In this document: positions 41,577 to 52,387 of the stretch, piece by piece | Layout: every line of letters starts with the position of its first letter | Numbering within the stretch: position 1 is the first letter of the stretch | Assembly (NCBI GenBank): GCA_934045075.1 | Contig: OW203724.1 | Location: forward strand, 9,101,473-9,165,472 | Origin: Yponomeuta sedellus | Lineage: Eukaryota; Arthropoda; Insecta; Lepidoptera; Yponomeutidae | Direction of reading: 5' to 3' | Length of the DNA stretch: 64,000 bases | Position numbers and translations under genes: made by a program | The notes under the pieces: generated by a model | Told to the model about the DNA's origin: nothing | Databases searched by the model: none | Seen by the model: the letters and a program-made list of their open reading frames with translations, nothing else

Positions 41577-41946
41577 GTCGATGTCATCCCTTGCATGACC
41601 CCACTGCTGGGGCACGGGTCTCTTCCTGCATCGCAAAAAGGTTAGGCCATACTCCACCACGGGGGCCAAGTCCGGGTTGGTGGAGGATTGTAAACAAGAC
41701 AGTGGCAGGACTTACTGTCAGAAGTTATCAAGCCGCCCATAAGGCCTCTGTCATGGCTTAACGACTGCCGTTACATGACAGCCGGCACCAACGGCTTAAC
41801 GTGCCTTGCGAAGCACGGAAGCGCTCGCAAAAATGCCACTAGCGGTAGTTACGGGACGGTTACCCATCCTGCACCTAACCAAGCCTGTTGTTACTTAACT
41901 CAAGTGATTGATTCCAATGTCTAGGTTCGCCTAGGCCACGAGCGCT
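41577..41946 (-). mobile_element. 5S-SINE, reverse, full length
   Basis: Tail-to-tail partner of 41091-41446, separated by 130 bp. Complete from 'atcccttgcatgaccccact' to 'ctaggccacgagcgctt'. The two copies together form a fold-back with ~350-bp arms. Confidence 0.88.
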
Positions 41947-42387
41947 TCGGCGAACAAAGAATTAAATTAAAGTAACAATAATAATACACTTCCTTGACAT
42001 GTGTCGTCCTCAGTCCTGGGGGTCTACTATGTAAGTATCTACTGGGTTGAGAGATTTTTGCTTTATAATAATATTGTAATAAATTGTTTATTTTAAATAC
42101 CAAAATTTTACATGTAAATAAATGACTACAATCGTTTGGTGCTAAATCTATTGTACAATATTCTTGTCGTTGCATCCTGTCTCTTAAACTAGGCGAAAAA
42201 CCTGTATCTTAGGAGAAGGTGAAATTAAATTAAAACATAAAACATGTGGGTACAAACTTTCGTCGATATACTCGTACATTGAGCGGACGACTGTCAGTCA
42301 ATATAACAATATTATTTGCATGCAAGAAAAACAAAAATAAAATAATCAGAGAAAAAAAATCTGTTATTAGCCACTCAGATTAAGGTG

Positions 42388-42470
42388 CGTGTGTTTTTTT
42401 CTGAGATTGTGTGTGTATGTTTGTGTGTATGTGTGTGTGAGGGTGTGTTTGTGTGTGTGAATATGTGTGT
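42388..42470. repeat. (GT)n microsatellite, interrupted
   Basis: 'tgtgtgtatgtttgtgtgta' and similar for ~80 bp. Confidence 0.88.
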
Positions 42471-42883
42471 TTATTTAATAAATTATTTAAGCTAGTCTTT
42501 TATAGCAGTACTATATGGATTCTTCCTTCTGTTGTATGGTTTTGATAAAGCGTGGACCGAACAAAGTGCGCTAGCCGATGGTACTGCTAACTGTCCGGCC
42601 GGTTTTATTTGGGTTTTTATAGCGAGGATATGTAGGTGGTTTTATCAGCCCCGAATTCGGAATCAGAGACTTCGAATTATGTTTTTTGGAACAAACCGGA
42701 ACCGGAACTGGAGGCGGAAGAAACATGTTAGTTTTAAGAAAAGTGTACCTAAACTTGTTTGTAGGCGCTGACCGCTGTCTTTGATCTGCGTTCTAATGAC
42801 CTCCGATTATAACATCCCATCCAAATTTATTGAAAGTTTGAATCCAAAGCGAGTAATCAATCGAAAGTTCCTACCGATCGTCG

Positions 42884-43140
42884 TCAGGCTATACTAGTCC
42901 ACTGCTGGACATAGCCCTCCCTTTAAGAGCGGCACGTTGTCCTATCATAGGGGGTAATGCCCATTATCCCCACGCTGGGCATGCGCGTTGGGGATCGCAG
43001 TCCGGTGGAATTGTACTGCAGGGGGCGCTGCTGCCCACCGTCCGGTTTGTCTCCCTTAGTCGCCTTTTTAGACACGTGAGAAGAATTGGGATGGTGCTAT
43101 TCTCTAGGCCGACACCACACAGCAGCACAGCACCACCATT
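42884..43140 (-). repeat. LINE 3' end, reverse, with 'TTAGTCGCC' block
   Basis: 'ccactgctggacatagccct' is the same tail as 6455-6530. Further in, 'cccttagtcgcctttttaga' and 'gggatggtgctattctctag' are typical of a widespread lepidopteran LINE/SINE end. No frame kept. Confidence 0.6.
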
Positions 43141-43155
43141 CAGGATCAGTGTCGT

Positions 43156-43208
43156 AAAATCAAAGACTTCTTTAGTGTTTGCTACACACTAGAGAAGTCT
43201 TTGATTTT
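43156..43208. repeat. Perfect 16-bp hairpin arms
   Basis: AAAATCAAAGACTTCT (43156-43171) and its complement (43193-43208) around a 21-base loop that itself nearly pairs at its edges ('tttagtgt'/'acacta'). Confidence 0.85.
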
Positions 43209-43214
43209 CCGACT

Positions 43215-43365
43215 CCGATACCAATTTTAAAAACCTATTTAGGGGCTAAATATTCCACCCATCCCGGGATTTGAACCCGCGACGGGCTAAATATTCCACC
43301 CATCCCGGGATTTGAACCCGCGACCTCTGGCTATCCGTGCCAGCGCTCTTCCAACTAAGCAATAC
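43215..43365 (-). mobile_element. T-SINE fragment with internal 41-bp tandem duplication
   Basis: Reverse copy starting 'ttttaaaaacctatttaggg'. The segment 'gggctaaatattccacccat' to 'gaacccgcgac' occurs twice (43243 and 43284). Ends in the tRNA-like part. Confidence 0.8.
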
Positions 43366-43629
43366 CTATACCAATTCCCTAATTTCTTTTGATTTAGTGC
43401 GGTAGACTATCCTGCGTTTTCTTTGCTTTAGTTTTTAGTTGCATTTGAGCCATTCTTGATAAGAAAATAATAACCTACTCCATTTCAAACAATGTTTTCA
43501 CACTGAAGAGTCGATATAGAAATATTATTATTTTTTAAATAACATGCAGTATATTTCCGCCTTAAAAAACACGATGTCACATACTCTTTAAAAATAATAT
43601 ATCGCGGGATATTCATTAGCCAGCGGCTA

Positions 43630-43790
43630 CATAGAAGCGGCGTAAAGGACTTTAATACATACAAATGTGTTGAAGGGACTGGACGAATCACACGTACAAG
43701 AGACGGGGCGAGGGCGCGAATTCTATACAACACGTCGCATCTTTTCCGCGCCTCATGTCCCTTATATGTGGCCGCTCTAAGGACAGGGTA
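43630..43790 (+). repeat. 'GCGCGAATTCTAT' repeat
   Basis: 'gtgttgaagggactggacga', 'gggcgagggcgcgaattcta', 'cgtcgcatcttttccgcgcc'. Confidence 0.5.
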
Positions 43791-45136
43791 TGATTCACAG
43801 TGTACCCAAGCGACAAAGTCTGTTACTTCTAGAGAATTCTAATTTACTTGGCGTCGTAAAGCGACGCTATGCTTGATTTTACGGTTTTACTGTAATGGGG
43901 TTGAAAGTTATAACGTGCAGTTCAAAACCAGCTCATCTCTTTTACTGAGCCGTTAAACAACGATGTGTTTGGAAACAGGAGTTATGGTTATTAAAATTCT
44001 TGATTGCATAAAATGTTTGGACTTTGGTGTCTTAATGCTACTTATCTAGTGTTGGAGACAATATTAGTAGGTAGTGAAACTACTACAGATCTACTTGTTT
44101 GTTAAAACAATTTTATAATACAGTTGCTCAAAAAGTGACGTATAGCGTTCGGGATGTGGGCTATTTCATACTCAAGCTTTTTCTTTACCTTTTCCGAACT
44201 CGTGCGTTCTCTTTCCCGACTGTCAAAATAATGTCTATTAAAAAGAAAAAACCAACCGCGAAGTTTTTACTAAAAAAAATCATAGAAGTTTTTATGACTC
44301 ATGCAAATATTTCTAAAAAGAAGCTACTAATTTGTTTCAATATCAGATTCAATGAGTTAGGTTCGGTTTCATTTCATTTCATCTCATTAAGTTTAATTTT
44401 CATTTCATATCAATAAAAAAATTCTACTGAACACTTGGCTGTATGGGCATAGTTCTCTTTGCCTACCCAAAATGGGTGAAGAAAAAAACTCTGCTTATAT
44501 TCTTTTACAGTTGGCGCCTTTTTCCAAAAAAATCTTTATTAATTTGCTTCATTTCGGCTGCGCCTCGGCTCGGGTAGACATCTGTAGAATCTCTTTGCAT
44601 TGACAGGCTTTACGCAATCCAAATGAAATATACTATTTAATCACGTGTATAATATAAAAAAAACGTGAAAATTTTTTGCTGTTCCATAGTACGGTAGATT
44701 TTTTGTTATTTTGTAGTACCTTTAGCTATGTCGAGCACATTTGTCCCCGTTCGAATAGTTGTGCTTACCACTAGATGGCGCTGCTATTGCTAAAATAAAG
44801 GAAAAAATAAAGTTTATAAAGATATTCTTGGGTGCTATAATACCTATTGATATTATATCGAACACGGTCTATCAAAGTGTCAACTGATGTGTCTTTGTCC
44901 CCTTGAGGCATACCAATCATCATGGGCTGTGTGGACGCATTTGACATTTTGGGAGAGTGATGATGCAAAAGACGTATCTCCTTCAGATTGCATCTCCTCA
45001 GAGGCAGCATCGGATTGAAAAAAGTCAAAGTATTGCACGTTCTGATAAAATATGGGGATAATTTAATTTTGGAATGCATCCATACATTTTCATGCATTGT
45101 CCGAGCGCGTCCATCAAAATAGTTTTATAACCTCGT
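43791..45136. other. No gene recognised
   Basis: A 105-codon frame (44099) is lysine/phenylalanine-rich from AT bias with no motif. A 108-codon minus frame ends at 44771. Neither resembles a family I know. Confidence 0.35.
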
Positions 45137-45216
45137 TATCAACCCTTGTATGTCCCCACTACTGGGGCACGGGTCTCTTCCTGCATCGCAGAAAGGTTAG
45201 GCCATACTCCACCACC
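45137..45216 (-). repeat. 5S-SINE 3' end fragment, reverse
   Basis: 'ttatcaacccttgtatgtcc' to 'aggccatactccaccac' only. Confidence 0.8.
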
Positions 45217-45860
45217 TCATAAACCTCATAACCTCAGAACAATTAAACTAATAGAAGAAACCATGATCACGTGATACTGTACATGCCTAATATTTTTTTT
45301 GTACTTTTACTGGTAGAACCACTGACAAAAACATTGCATTTCGTACTTTCAGGCAAATTACGCCGTAGAATACGGGAAAAAAGAAGTTGGGTCTCTGGGC
45401 AAAACTATTGAAAGTAGTAGGTATCGTTTTGGAGAAAATAATTTCAAATTTGGGGAGAAATAAAAAAACGTATCTGGCAACCCTAGAAAAGCACCAGCTT
45501 TAGACCACCAAGTTCGTAGAAGGCGAAGCCCACTTGCAGCCCAGCATAAATCCACCAGGGACAATGTCATAACGGTTCTTGTCGAGCCATCAGGTCACAG
45601 GTCTTAATTAACAGCTGCACACTATATTCAGGGTGTTACAGAGAGGTCCAGTGAAACTTACGCTGCTTCATACTAATAGAGCGAATATATACAAATTTAA
45701 GCGGTGTTTTGATTAAATATTTTTTGATTGGAGTGATATTATTCTAATCACCAACGAAACAACGAAGAGTTTGTGAATGAATTTGCATAATAAACAATAA
45801 TTATTGTACTCGTTAAAACTGTAAGTATATAATTTGAAGAAATGAATGAAATTGTATGAA
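45217..45860. other. No feature recognised
   Basis: A 70-codon minus frame at 45358 has no motif. Confidence 0.3.
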
Positions 45861-45867
45861 GTAAGAA

Positions 45868-45950
45868 AGTATTTCTTAATGATTTGCGATACTCATACAT
45901 AGTTATATATTAATATTATTCGCCATTTGACCCGTTTAAAAAATAACTAT
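45868..45950 (-). repeat. 'GACCCGTTTAA' family, reverse
   Basis: 'ttcttaatgatttgcgatac' and 'catacatagttatatattaa' match 31800-31860 in inverse, then 'atttgacccgtttaa' again forward at the right edge. Confidence 0.5.
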
Positions 45951-45954
45951 GAAG

Positions 45955-46130
45955 AAAGATTGACAAAACAAATGTATTAGCAAAGGGGAAGATAAAAAGT
46001 ACCCGGAACCGGCGTGCGTGCATGCAACGACTTATGAACGTTGATGAGGCGAAGGTGATCTGTCAAGATCGTGGCAAGTGGCAGTCCCTGGTCTCTGCCT
46101 ACCCCTCTGGGATACAGGCGTGAGATTATG
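45955..46130 (+). repeat. LINE-F 3' end, internally deleted
   Basis: 'gaaagattgacaaaacaaat' jumps directly to 'gtattagcaaaggggaagat' (the GRPRR segment is missing) and continues to 'gggatacaggcgtgagatta'. Confidence 0.72.
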
Positions 46131-46662
46131 TGTGTATAATTTTGACAATGTAATATGGTCTGATAATAGAAGTTGTTTGTCGTTTGTTAGGCAGAATAAC
46201 CAATGGACCTTCCTGAAACACCCATTATGTTACACGATATACAATGTATTAACGCATAAATCACTCCGCATCGGTGCATATTACATACTACCAAGATTAT
46301 AACGATAGCTGACATACCGTCAGGGTAATGGCGTCGATTGTAGCTATAGACAGCAATCACTGGAGAATACTAACAGAATATTGATCGAGTCTAGTTTTAA
46401 GAATAATCACACAATAGTACAGTCTGTTAGCTTTTAGAATATACCTCGGGCTCTAGAGTAGGCTTCGGTTTTCACCGAAAGCACACGAGTGTTTGCTTTG
46501 CACCTACTTTGTATGAAATGTTTCTTCACTATTTTGAAAAGTTATAAATAACAATACAAAATTAACCTTACCTTATTGCAATGTAATCGGTTCTATCCGA
46601 TAGTAGCCGAGTTATGTTCTAAAACCTAACAGACTGTTACGATGTATTTACATTAAAATGTG

Positions 46663-46756
46663 AAAATTACTTTGCTAAATTCCGCCATAAATCCCACAAG
46701 CACCATGAGGTTAGTTAATGCACCGCCCTCCCTCCTACTTTTTCAAGCAGAAGCAA
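46663..46756 (+). repeat. Dispersed repeat, copy 2 of 448-541
   Basis: See partner. Flanked on the right by a short (CAG)n, 'gcagcagcagcag'. Confidence 0.6.
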
Positions 46757-47994
46757 CGCAGCAGCAGCAGCTAAACATACAATATCTGATGTATTTACGC
46801 TATAGAGGTGACGTTATATTCTAAAACATTTGCAGAACTTAAGATAATTTCAACACAAAGGTTAACTGGAAGATAATGCTATTAGCATTTAGTTCGCCTT
46901 TGTACTTTTTAATTTGTTTGAATAGTGCAATAAAGAATTTTAATAATAATTATTATTATTTCTACACAATACATTCACTTGTCCTGGGAAATAGGATAGC
47001 CTGTGATATAATAACCAGACACAGTATTGGAATACATAGAAGTATACCCAGAACCCATTTGAACAATCCGCCATTTGACACGTATCAAATTTGACGCGAT
47101 AAATGAATATTTCCTAGAGTATTTAACGTAAGAAACCGAAATATATTGATTTTGCTAAGTAAGTATGCAGGAAGGCTGCAAAATTTGCAAAGTAAAAAAT
47201 TTTTTTCCTCGTTTAATTCGTAACGGCGAAAACGCTATCCGCCATCTTGAAACCATCTAAAGTATGTAAGTAAACAAACATCTTTCAGCCAGAGCCAGTG
47301 GACATTGATTATTACAGGACTTACCTACATCAAAGTGATCTTCACATAAATAGGTACCTACACCCGAGTTTCAATTGATAAAGAGTTGGGGTCTCTTTTT
47401 GCAAGTTTGAGACAAGTTTTTCGAATGTTAATTTCACTGGGTACACGAATCCACAACTTCCCGGGGGTCTTTATTGACGTGTTTTTTCACTCTCGAACAA
47501 TGCAATAATGATAATTGGTATATTTTGGATGTAAATTCGATGAAATCATGGTTGCGTTGTTGTTATTTTACTATGATCAGAGATCACTTACAGAACATTG
47601 AATGTCAAACTTTGTTTACAAGTTTTCAGGTCTTCAAACCATAGACAAAATGGCTGACCGCGTTTTTGGCTGTTTAGCAAAGCAAAGTTTTAAAATGTAT
47701 TTCTATGTTGCTTTTAGGTCCTCAAAAATATACTAATATATTTTTTGGTCTAATGGAAGAGATGTCAACCATTTAAGACTTTCTTGCAAAGAGAGTCAAA
47801 TAGCGGATTCTTATACTCGTATAATAAATAAAATACAAAAATTTAATCGGACTTTATTCATTACTCAAGTTCAAAATGCAGAAGTATCTATATAAAATAG
47901 GTACTCAAGTACACTTAAAATAGATGCGTGATGAAAAGGACAGCGGCTCAGCATAATTGCTGTTTGACAGACTCTGCGTGGGTATGATAACAGA
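46757..47994. other. No gene recognised
   Basis: AT-rich, with one 72-codon frame (46876) lacking any motif. Confidence 0.35.
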
Positions 47995-48195
47995 CGTAAC
48001 GTAACGTAACTTAACGTAACGTAACGTAACGTAACGTAACGTAACGTAACGTAACGTACGTACCGTACCGTACCGTACCGTACCGTACAGTACCGTACCG
48101 TAACGTAACGTAACGTAACTTATCGTATCGTAACGTAACGTAACGTAACCTAACGTAACGTAACGTAACGTAACGTAACGTAACGTAACGTAACA
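47995..48195. repeat. (CGTAA)n pentanucleotide tract with CGTAC variants
   Basis: About 200 bp, mostly 'aacgt' units with a block of 'accgt' units at 48057-48102. It directly adjoins the 3' end of the reverse LINE-F copy, so it is probably that insertion's expanded tail. Confidence 0.93.
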
Positions 48196-48365
48196 TTACC
48201 TTACGCCTGTATCCCAGAGGGGTAGGCCAGGGACCGCCACCTGTCATGACCCCGACAGATCACTTTCACTTCATCAACTTTCATAAGTCGTTACATACGC
48301 GCACGCCGGTTCGGGGTACTTTTTATCTTCCCCATCGCTAATACATCCCCTATTTGGAATATATC
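48186..48365 (-). repeat. LINE-F 3' end, reverse
   Basis: 'cgcctgtatcccagaggggt', 'agatcactttcacttcatca', 'ccggttcggggtacttttta', 'aatacatcccctatttgg' are the complement of 22430-22590. Its tail is the pentanucleotide tract rather than (TATG)n. Confidence 0.78.
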
Positions 48366-48581
48366 TTTATATTCTTGAGTCAAAATTCAAGTAAGAGAAT
48401 CCGGAGGTAAGTTCAAAAATATCTAAAAATAGCCCTTCCTATTGTGCGAGCGGATTGTTCCAAGGGAAAGTTGAATGAAATGAAATATAAGTAATAATTC
48501 TTCCTTTTTTGTTTTACTATACAGCATCCGTCAGTTCATGGAACTCACGAAAAGCTTTACTTTTGTCTGCTTATAAAATTT

Positions 48582-48650
48582 AAAAACCTAAATAGGTTTT
48601 TAAATTTGTTCCTTAGCACGGGTTAGTGTATTAAAAATAAAAATAGTATA
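48582..48650 (+). mobile_element. T-SINE, minimal copy (tail only, 69 bp)
   Basis: A 14-bp perfect duplication TGCTTATAAAATTT (48568-48581, 48651-48664) surrounds 'aaaaacct' (inverted) and 'aaataggtttttaaatttgt' ... 'gcacgggttagtgtatta' plus A-rich tail. Strong evidence of where the mobile unit ends, because almost nothing else is present. Confidence 0.9.
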
Positions 48651-49012
48651 TGCTTATAAAATTTCAAAAGCACCCTTCATTTATCTATCACCTTCCTTTC
48701 GTTCGAGTTTCAGATTACTCATCAGACGCTTAAATTAATCTCGAACCAGACAATTTGTAATTATTTCTGTCAGCCGCCGGCAACGCCCCGGTCGCCTATT
48801 AGGATATCTTGATGGCTGTCCGTCGACTTCTTTCAACGTCTATTTAAAAGCTCTCCACGTATTTATGGCTACACACGCCACACCAGCTACACTTGATCTA
48901 CGACTGCACTCACTCCCGCGCCAGTCACCTGCTACGAATCGGAAACACACAACATTCCGTTCAGAAAACTTGGATGTCGCTCCATACAGTAATTTGGACA
49001 ACTTTAGTTTTA

Positions 49013-49275
49013 AAAACCTATTTAGGCTAAAAATTCCACCCATGCCGGGACTCGAACCCGCGACCTCTGGCTAACCTGGCCAGCCTCTTCTCCCAACTGA
49101 GCTAATGTGCAACTACCGGCATCAGTGAAATTTCGAACCTCTTTACAATACTCTCTGTATTACTTACAGCGACATCTGGCGGAAGTAATTTGCATCACTT
49201 GCAGCCCCGAGTGCCTACTTTGCAGTTAGGTTTTACATCGGAATGATATCGCTGTACCCACATGACTATATTCTT
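49013..49275 (-). mobile_element. T-SINE, reverse, ending at TTTTTAAA
   Basis: A 12-bp duplication ACTTTAGTTTTA (49001-49012, 49276-49287). Body complete from 'aaaacctatttaggctaaaa' to 'gatatcgctgtacccacatg' and 'actatattctt', which is the tail of a preceding unit. The 3' tail after TTTTTAAA is absent. Confidence 0.88.
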
Positions 49276-49385
49276 ACTTTAGTTTTACATGAAAACAGTA
49301 TTACAAAGTAAATGAATGTCTTTTACAGTAGGCATTAATATATTTCATAATAGAACGCATGCATAAACGTCTAAACATAAGTATG

Positions 49386-49540
49386 ACTGCCTCGTTGGTC
49401 CAGCCGTTATGGCGCTTGCATACCAAAACAGCGGTCGTGGGTTGGATCCCCACTGGGGGCCGCCGTGTTTTTTTTACCAGTAGCTTCAATCTGGGTGTAA
49501 TTTTATTTTTGTTACGTCCTTACCTGGTTACCATTTTATA
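49386..49540 (+). repeat. SINE with another tRNA-like head (single copy)
   Basis: 'gactgcctcgttggtccagc', 'gttatggcgcttgcatacca', 'gtcgtgggttggatccccac' give A- and B-box-like blocks followed by a T-run. It is not one of the families above, and the B box has a T-to-G change (GGTTGGATCCC). Confidence 0.45.
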
Positions 49541-49763
49541 AGAAAATCTAATAAAATAAATCAATATGCCAACGTTTCTACAAAAAAAGAAGTAAAATCC
49601 CACAAAAAACATTCTGTAAAACCTAGCCAAGTCTCGATGGAGCTGCTCGTTTATCTCTAAGAAGTAATGAAATCTAGACAAAGTCATGCCAAGTCTAAGG
49701 TTCCTTACTGCGATTTCTCTATTATTATACTTAATGTTGTTTGATTTGGCCGTGAATAGAAAT

Positions 49764-49884
49764 CAGTCTATACTATTTTTATTTTTAATGCACTAACCCG
49801 TGCTAAGGAACAAATTTAAAAACCTATTTAGAGGCTAAAAATTTCACCCATGCCGGGATTCGAACCCGCAACCTCTGGCTATCC
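49764..49884 (-). mobile_element. T-SINE, truncated, reverse
   Basis: Tail 'ctatttttatttttaatgca' to tRNA-like part 'acctctggctatccg'; stops exactly at the hairpin boundary. Confidence 0.8.
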
Positions 49885-49980
49885 GTGTGAATTGGCCGTT
49901 GAAGGATACACAAGAGTACAAAACAGGTGCTCCATGACCTGTTTTGTACTCTTGTGTATCCTTCAACGGCCAATTCACAC
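49885..49980. repeat. Perfect 44-bp inverted repeat, 8-base loop
   Basis: Left arm 49885-49928 begins GTGTGAATTGGCCGTTGAAG and ends 'caaaacaggt'. Loop 'gctccatg'. Right arm 49937-49980 is its exact complement. Confidence 0.92.
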
Positions 49981-50123
49981 AACATTAAGTATAATAAGAA
50001 AGAAATCGCAGTAAGGAACCTTAGACTTGGCACGACTTTGTCTAGATTTCATTACTTTTTAGAGATAAAAGAGCGGCTCCATCGAGACTTGGCTAGTTTT
50101 TACAGAATTTTTTTGGTGGGATA

Positions 50124-51176
50124 ATACACCTACCGTAGTTACCAAAAACTTCATTCATGAGAGGCCTTATGGCTCCAGCTATAGTGGTCATGTTATACAC
50201 GCGCCGATGGGCTGCAAGCCGCCGCCAGTTTGTTATGATGTCGATGTCAGAAGTGGGATTCCGTTAAACACTAACATATTTTAACGTGGAAGAAATATTG
50301 CTGCTATTTTCAGATCCCTTGTTGCGATGTTCAGTCAGTATCATTGAGGCGGACTTATGCGCTCATTAGTCGATGCTTTGTAAAGGAAATGAAGAAGAGC
50401 GTAGATATTTATACACGGTTTGTGTACATTGTGGGTTTAATATGAGTGTGTTCAGTTCCGGAGGGGTGGCCAAGAGCTTTCATGCTATCCACCCGTCCAT
50501 TTTAACGCTTTTATTTTCAGACTATTGTTATTTTTGTGTCAAATTATACAATGAAGTTAGATGACAAGGTCAAAACGTGTGAAATGTGCAAATGGAAAAG
50601 TATTTTGGTAAGTGGCAACCGTCTCTGCTGAAACCCAAATCTTAGCACAAAGTGCATCGGCGATGTTGTAAACAATTGAATGGTGCTAAGTGCTCTTGGT
50701 TTGTTGATGTTGTTGCCACTTTCGTCTTCATCAGATACGCTCTACTCAGTGCGATGACAAATTGTTTGTGTAAGTTAGAATTTCACTCGTGCTAAGGGTT
50801 GCGGTTCTTAGCTTACCCCCTATTTCAGTTTTGGGGCAAATAAGAGTTCTCATAGCATACGATTCGGAATAAACATAAACAAGTAGTTGAACTAGCGGAA
50901 AAGTAAAGTTAAACGAGGATTAAATGATGTGTTGCAAAATGAATGTGTTGAAAATACCTAAAATACGGACCATGAAGTCATGTCATCAGAGGCCTAAATA
51001 AGTGGACCAAATTGAAATTAGTACGGAATTTAGCAGTTGGACGATTAGAATAATTTAATACATATTATTAACTGCTTAGTTTTTGGTAACTGAAAGATAA
51101 CTTTACTTCTTAAGTGTTAATTGCTCTACTACTAGTTAATTAATGTTATGTTTCGAACTACTTAAGTTACTATTTA
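50124..51176. other. No gene recognised upstream of the LTR element
   Basis: Non-coding; longest frame 63 codons (50373). Confidence 0.35.
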
Positions 51177-51181
51177 CTCTG

Positions 51182-51399
51182 TGTGGCGTCTCGGCCATCC
51201 GTGCCACGGATACCAAGCTCGTGCAACGGACGCAACGCTTACTCTATGTGCGCGGGGAGTCATGGCAACGAAATAAATAGTGGGAAGCCGGTGAAAGAAT
51301 CCTCTCGGTTTTGCTAAAAGTTTTCCTTTATGTAAATATAATTAGTCTCTGGTATTTTGTATTTGTGCCTTTACGCCGGCACCAACCAACACGCCTACA
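51182..51399 (+). repeat. 5' LTR
   Basis: TGTGGCGTCTCGGCCATCCG to CACGCCTACA, with an AATAAA polyadenylation signal at 51272-51277. The start TG...CA agrees with the integrase-processed ends of Gypsy elements. Confidence 0.92.
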
Positions 51400-51400
51400 C

Positions 51401-51415
51401 TGGTGACCCACGAAG
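51401..51415 (+). promoter_or_regulatory. Primer-binding site
   Basis: TGGTGACCCACGAAG one base after the 5' LTR. TGGTGACCC is complementary to a tRNA 3' end of the tRNA-Trp type used by CsRn1/kabuki elements; the remaining bases diverge. Confidence 0.65.
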
Positions 51416-51432
51416 AACGCAACCTTGTAAAA

Positions 51433-52155
51433 ATGCTAGACCAACTGGACATATTCGGCACGTGTAGCACTGTCGACGGCAATCCCAGCGCGAGCGGCAG
51501 TCAGGAGCCGAACGAAGTCTGCAAAGTAGGTGTACGAGTTCCTCCATTCTGGCGTGAAGAACCGGGCGTATTGTTTCGCCAAGTCGAATGCCAATTCGCG
51601 TTAGCTGGAATTACGAGCGACGCGACTATGTTCAACATCATAGTGGGGCAACTTGACATGGAGTTTGCGAAGGTGGTAAGAGACATTATAATGAATCCAC
51701 CCACAGCCGGAAAATATGACAAATTGAAGAGTGAGCTGATAAAGCGCCTGTCTTTTTCCCCGGAGAAGAAAACTCTGCAGCTGATTCAATACGAAGAACT
51801 CGGCGATCGCAAACCATTCCAGTTTCTTCACGACCTGCAGAGCTTGGCGGGTCCAGATGTACCAGCTGACTTTATCCGAACAGTATGGGCAAGCAGACTC
51901 CCTTCTAATCTTCAAACTATCATCGCTTTTCAGTCGAAGATGCCGATTGAAGACATAGCAGACTTGGCAGACCGAATACATGACATTGTGCAGCCAGGCC
52001 TACATGTAGCTAGCACATCAGCACCTCCAGCATTTATGCCAACGCGTACATCAGATGGGACCCTCGAAAGCAAGGTCACAGAGCTGACTAGAATGGTCGA
52101 AGCGCTGTACAGGAGACAGGACGATCCTCGACGGCAGCACCGTGGTAGAGACTGA
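51433..52155 (+). pseudogene. gag: gag (capsid) with premature stop
   Basis: First ATG at 51433 gives 240 codons to TGA at 52153. The capsid signature of this Gypsy group is clear: 'PPFWREEPGVLFRQVECQFA', 'ITSDATMFNIIVGQLD', 'NPPTAGKYDKLKSELIKRLS', 'ELGDRKPFQFLHDLQSLAG', 'WASRLPSNLQTIIAFQ'. Beyond the stop the same frame continues through an SR-rich stretch into an unusual zinc knuckle, C-X2-H-X9-C-X3-C (52222-52275), to a second stop at 52309. In related elements this knuckle ends Gag before the protease, so the TGA at 52153 is taken as a mutation. The frame is otherwise undamaged, which fits a recent insertion. Confidence 0.88.
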
Positions 52156-52344
52156 TCACGCTCAAAATCCAGCAACCGCCAAAGATCTCGCTCACGTTCA
52201 TACCCAGACCAGCACCCCCACTGTTGGTACCATTTCACTTTTGGCGAGAAAGCAACCAAGTGCAAAGAGCCGTGCAGTTACAAGGCGGAAAAAGCCCGCG
52301 GCAGCCGCTAGTGGCCGAAAGCAGTTGCCCAAATACCACAGTGT

Positions 52345-52386
52345 TGTGGCGTCTCGGCCATCCGTGCCACGGATACCAAGCTCGTG
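52345..52386 (+). repeat. 42-bp LTR-start fragment at the internal deletion junction
   Basis: TGTGGCGTCTCGGCCATCCG through 'ataccaagctcgtg' is identical to the first 42 bases of the 5' LTR. It lies exactly between the end of gag and the retained part of integrase. Confidence 0.95.
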
Positions 52387-52387
52387 T

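Larger units (their letters stand above)
49598..50123. mobile_element. Large fold-back element with T-SINE insert
   Basis: The left arm (about 49598-49745: 'tcccacaaaaaacattctgt', 'gccaagtctcgatggagctg', 'gtctaaggttccttactgcg') is inverted at about 49981-50123 with ~90% identity. The left side is interrupted by a truncated reverse T-SINE (49764-49884). The centre is a near-perfect hairpin listed next. No coding frame. Confidence 0.7.

Noticed and set aside
44099..44416. 105-codon frame rich in Lys and Phe
   Set aside because: Composition follows the AT bias; no recognisable domain or signal.
48011..48247. 78-codon minus frame with Arg-Tyr-Val-Thr-Leu repeats
   Set aside because: Produced by the pentanucleotide tract.
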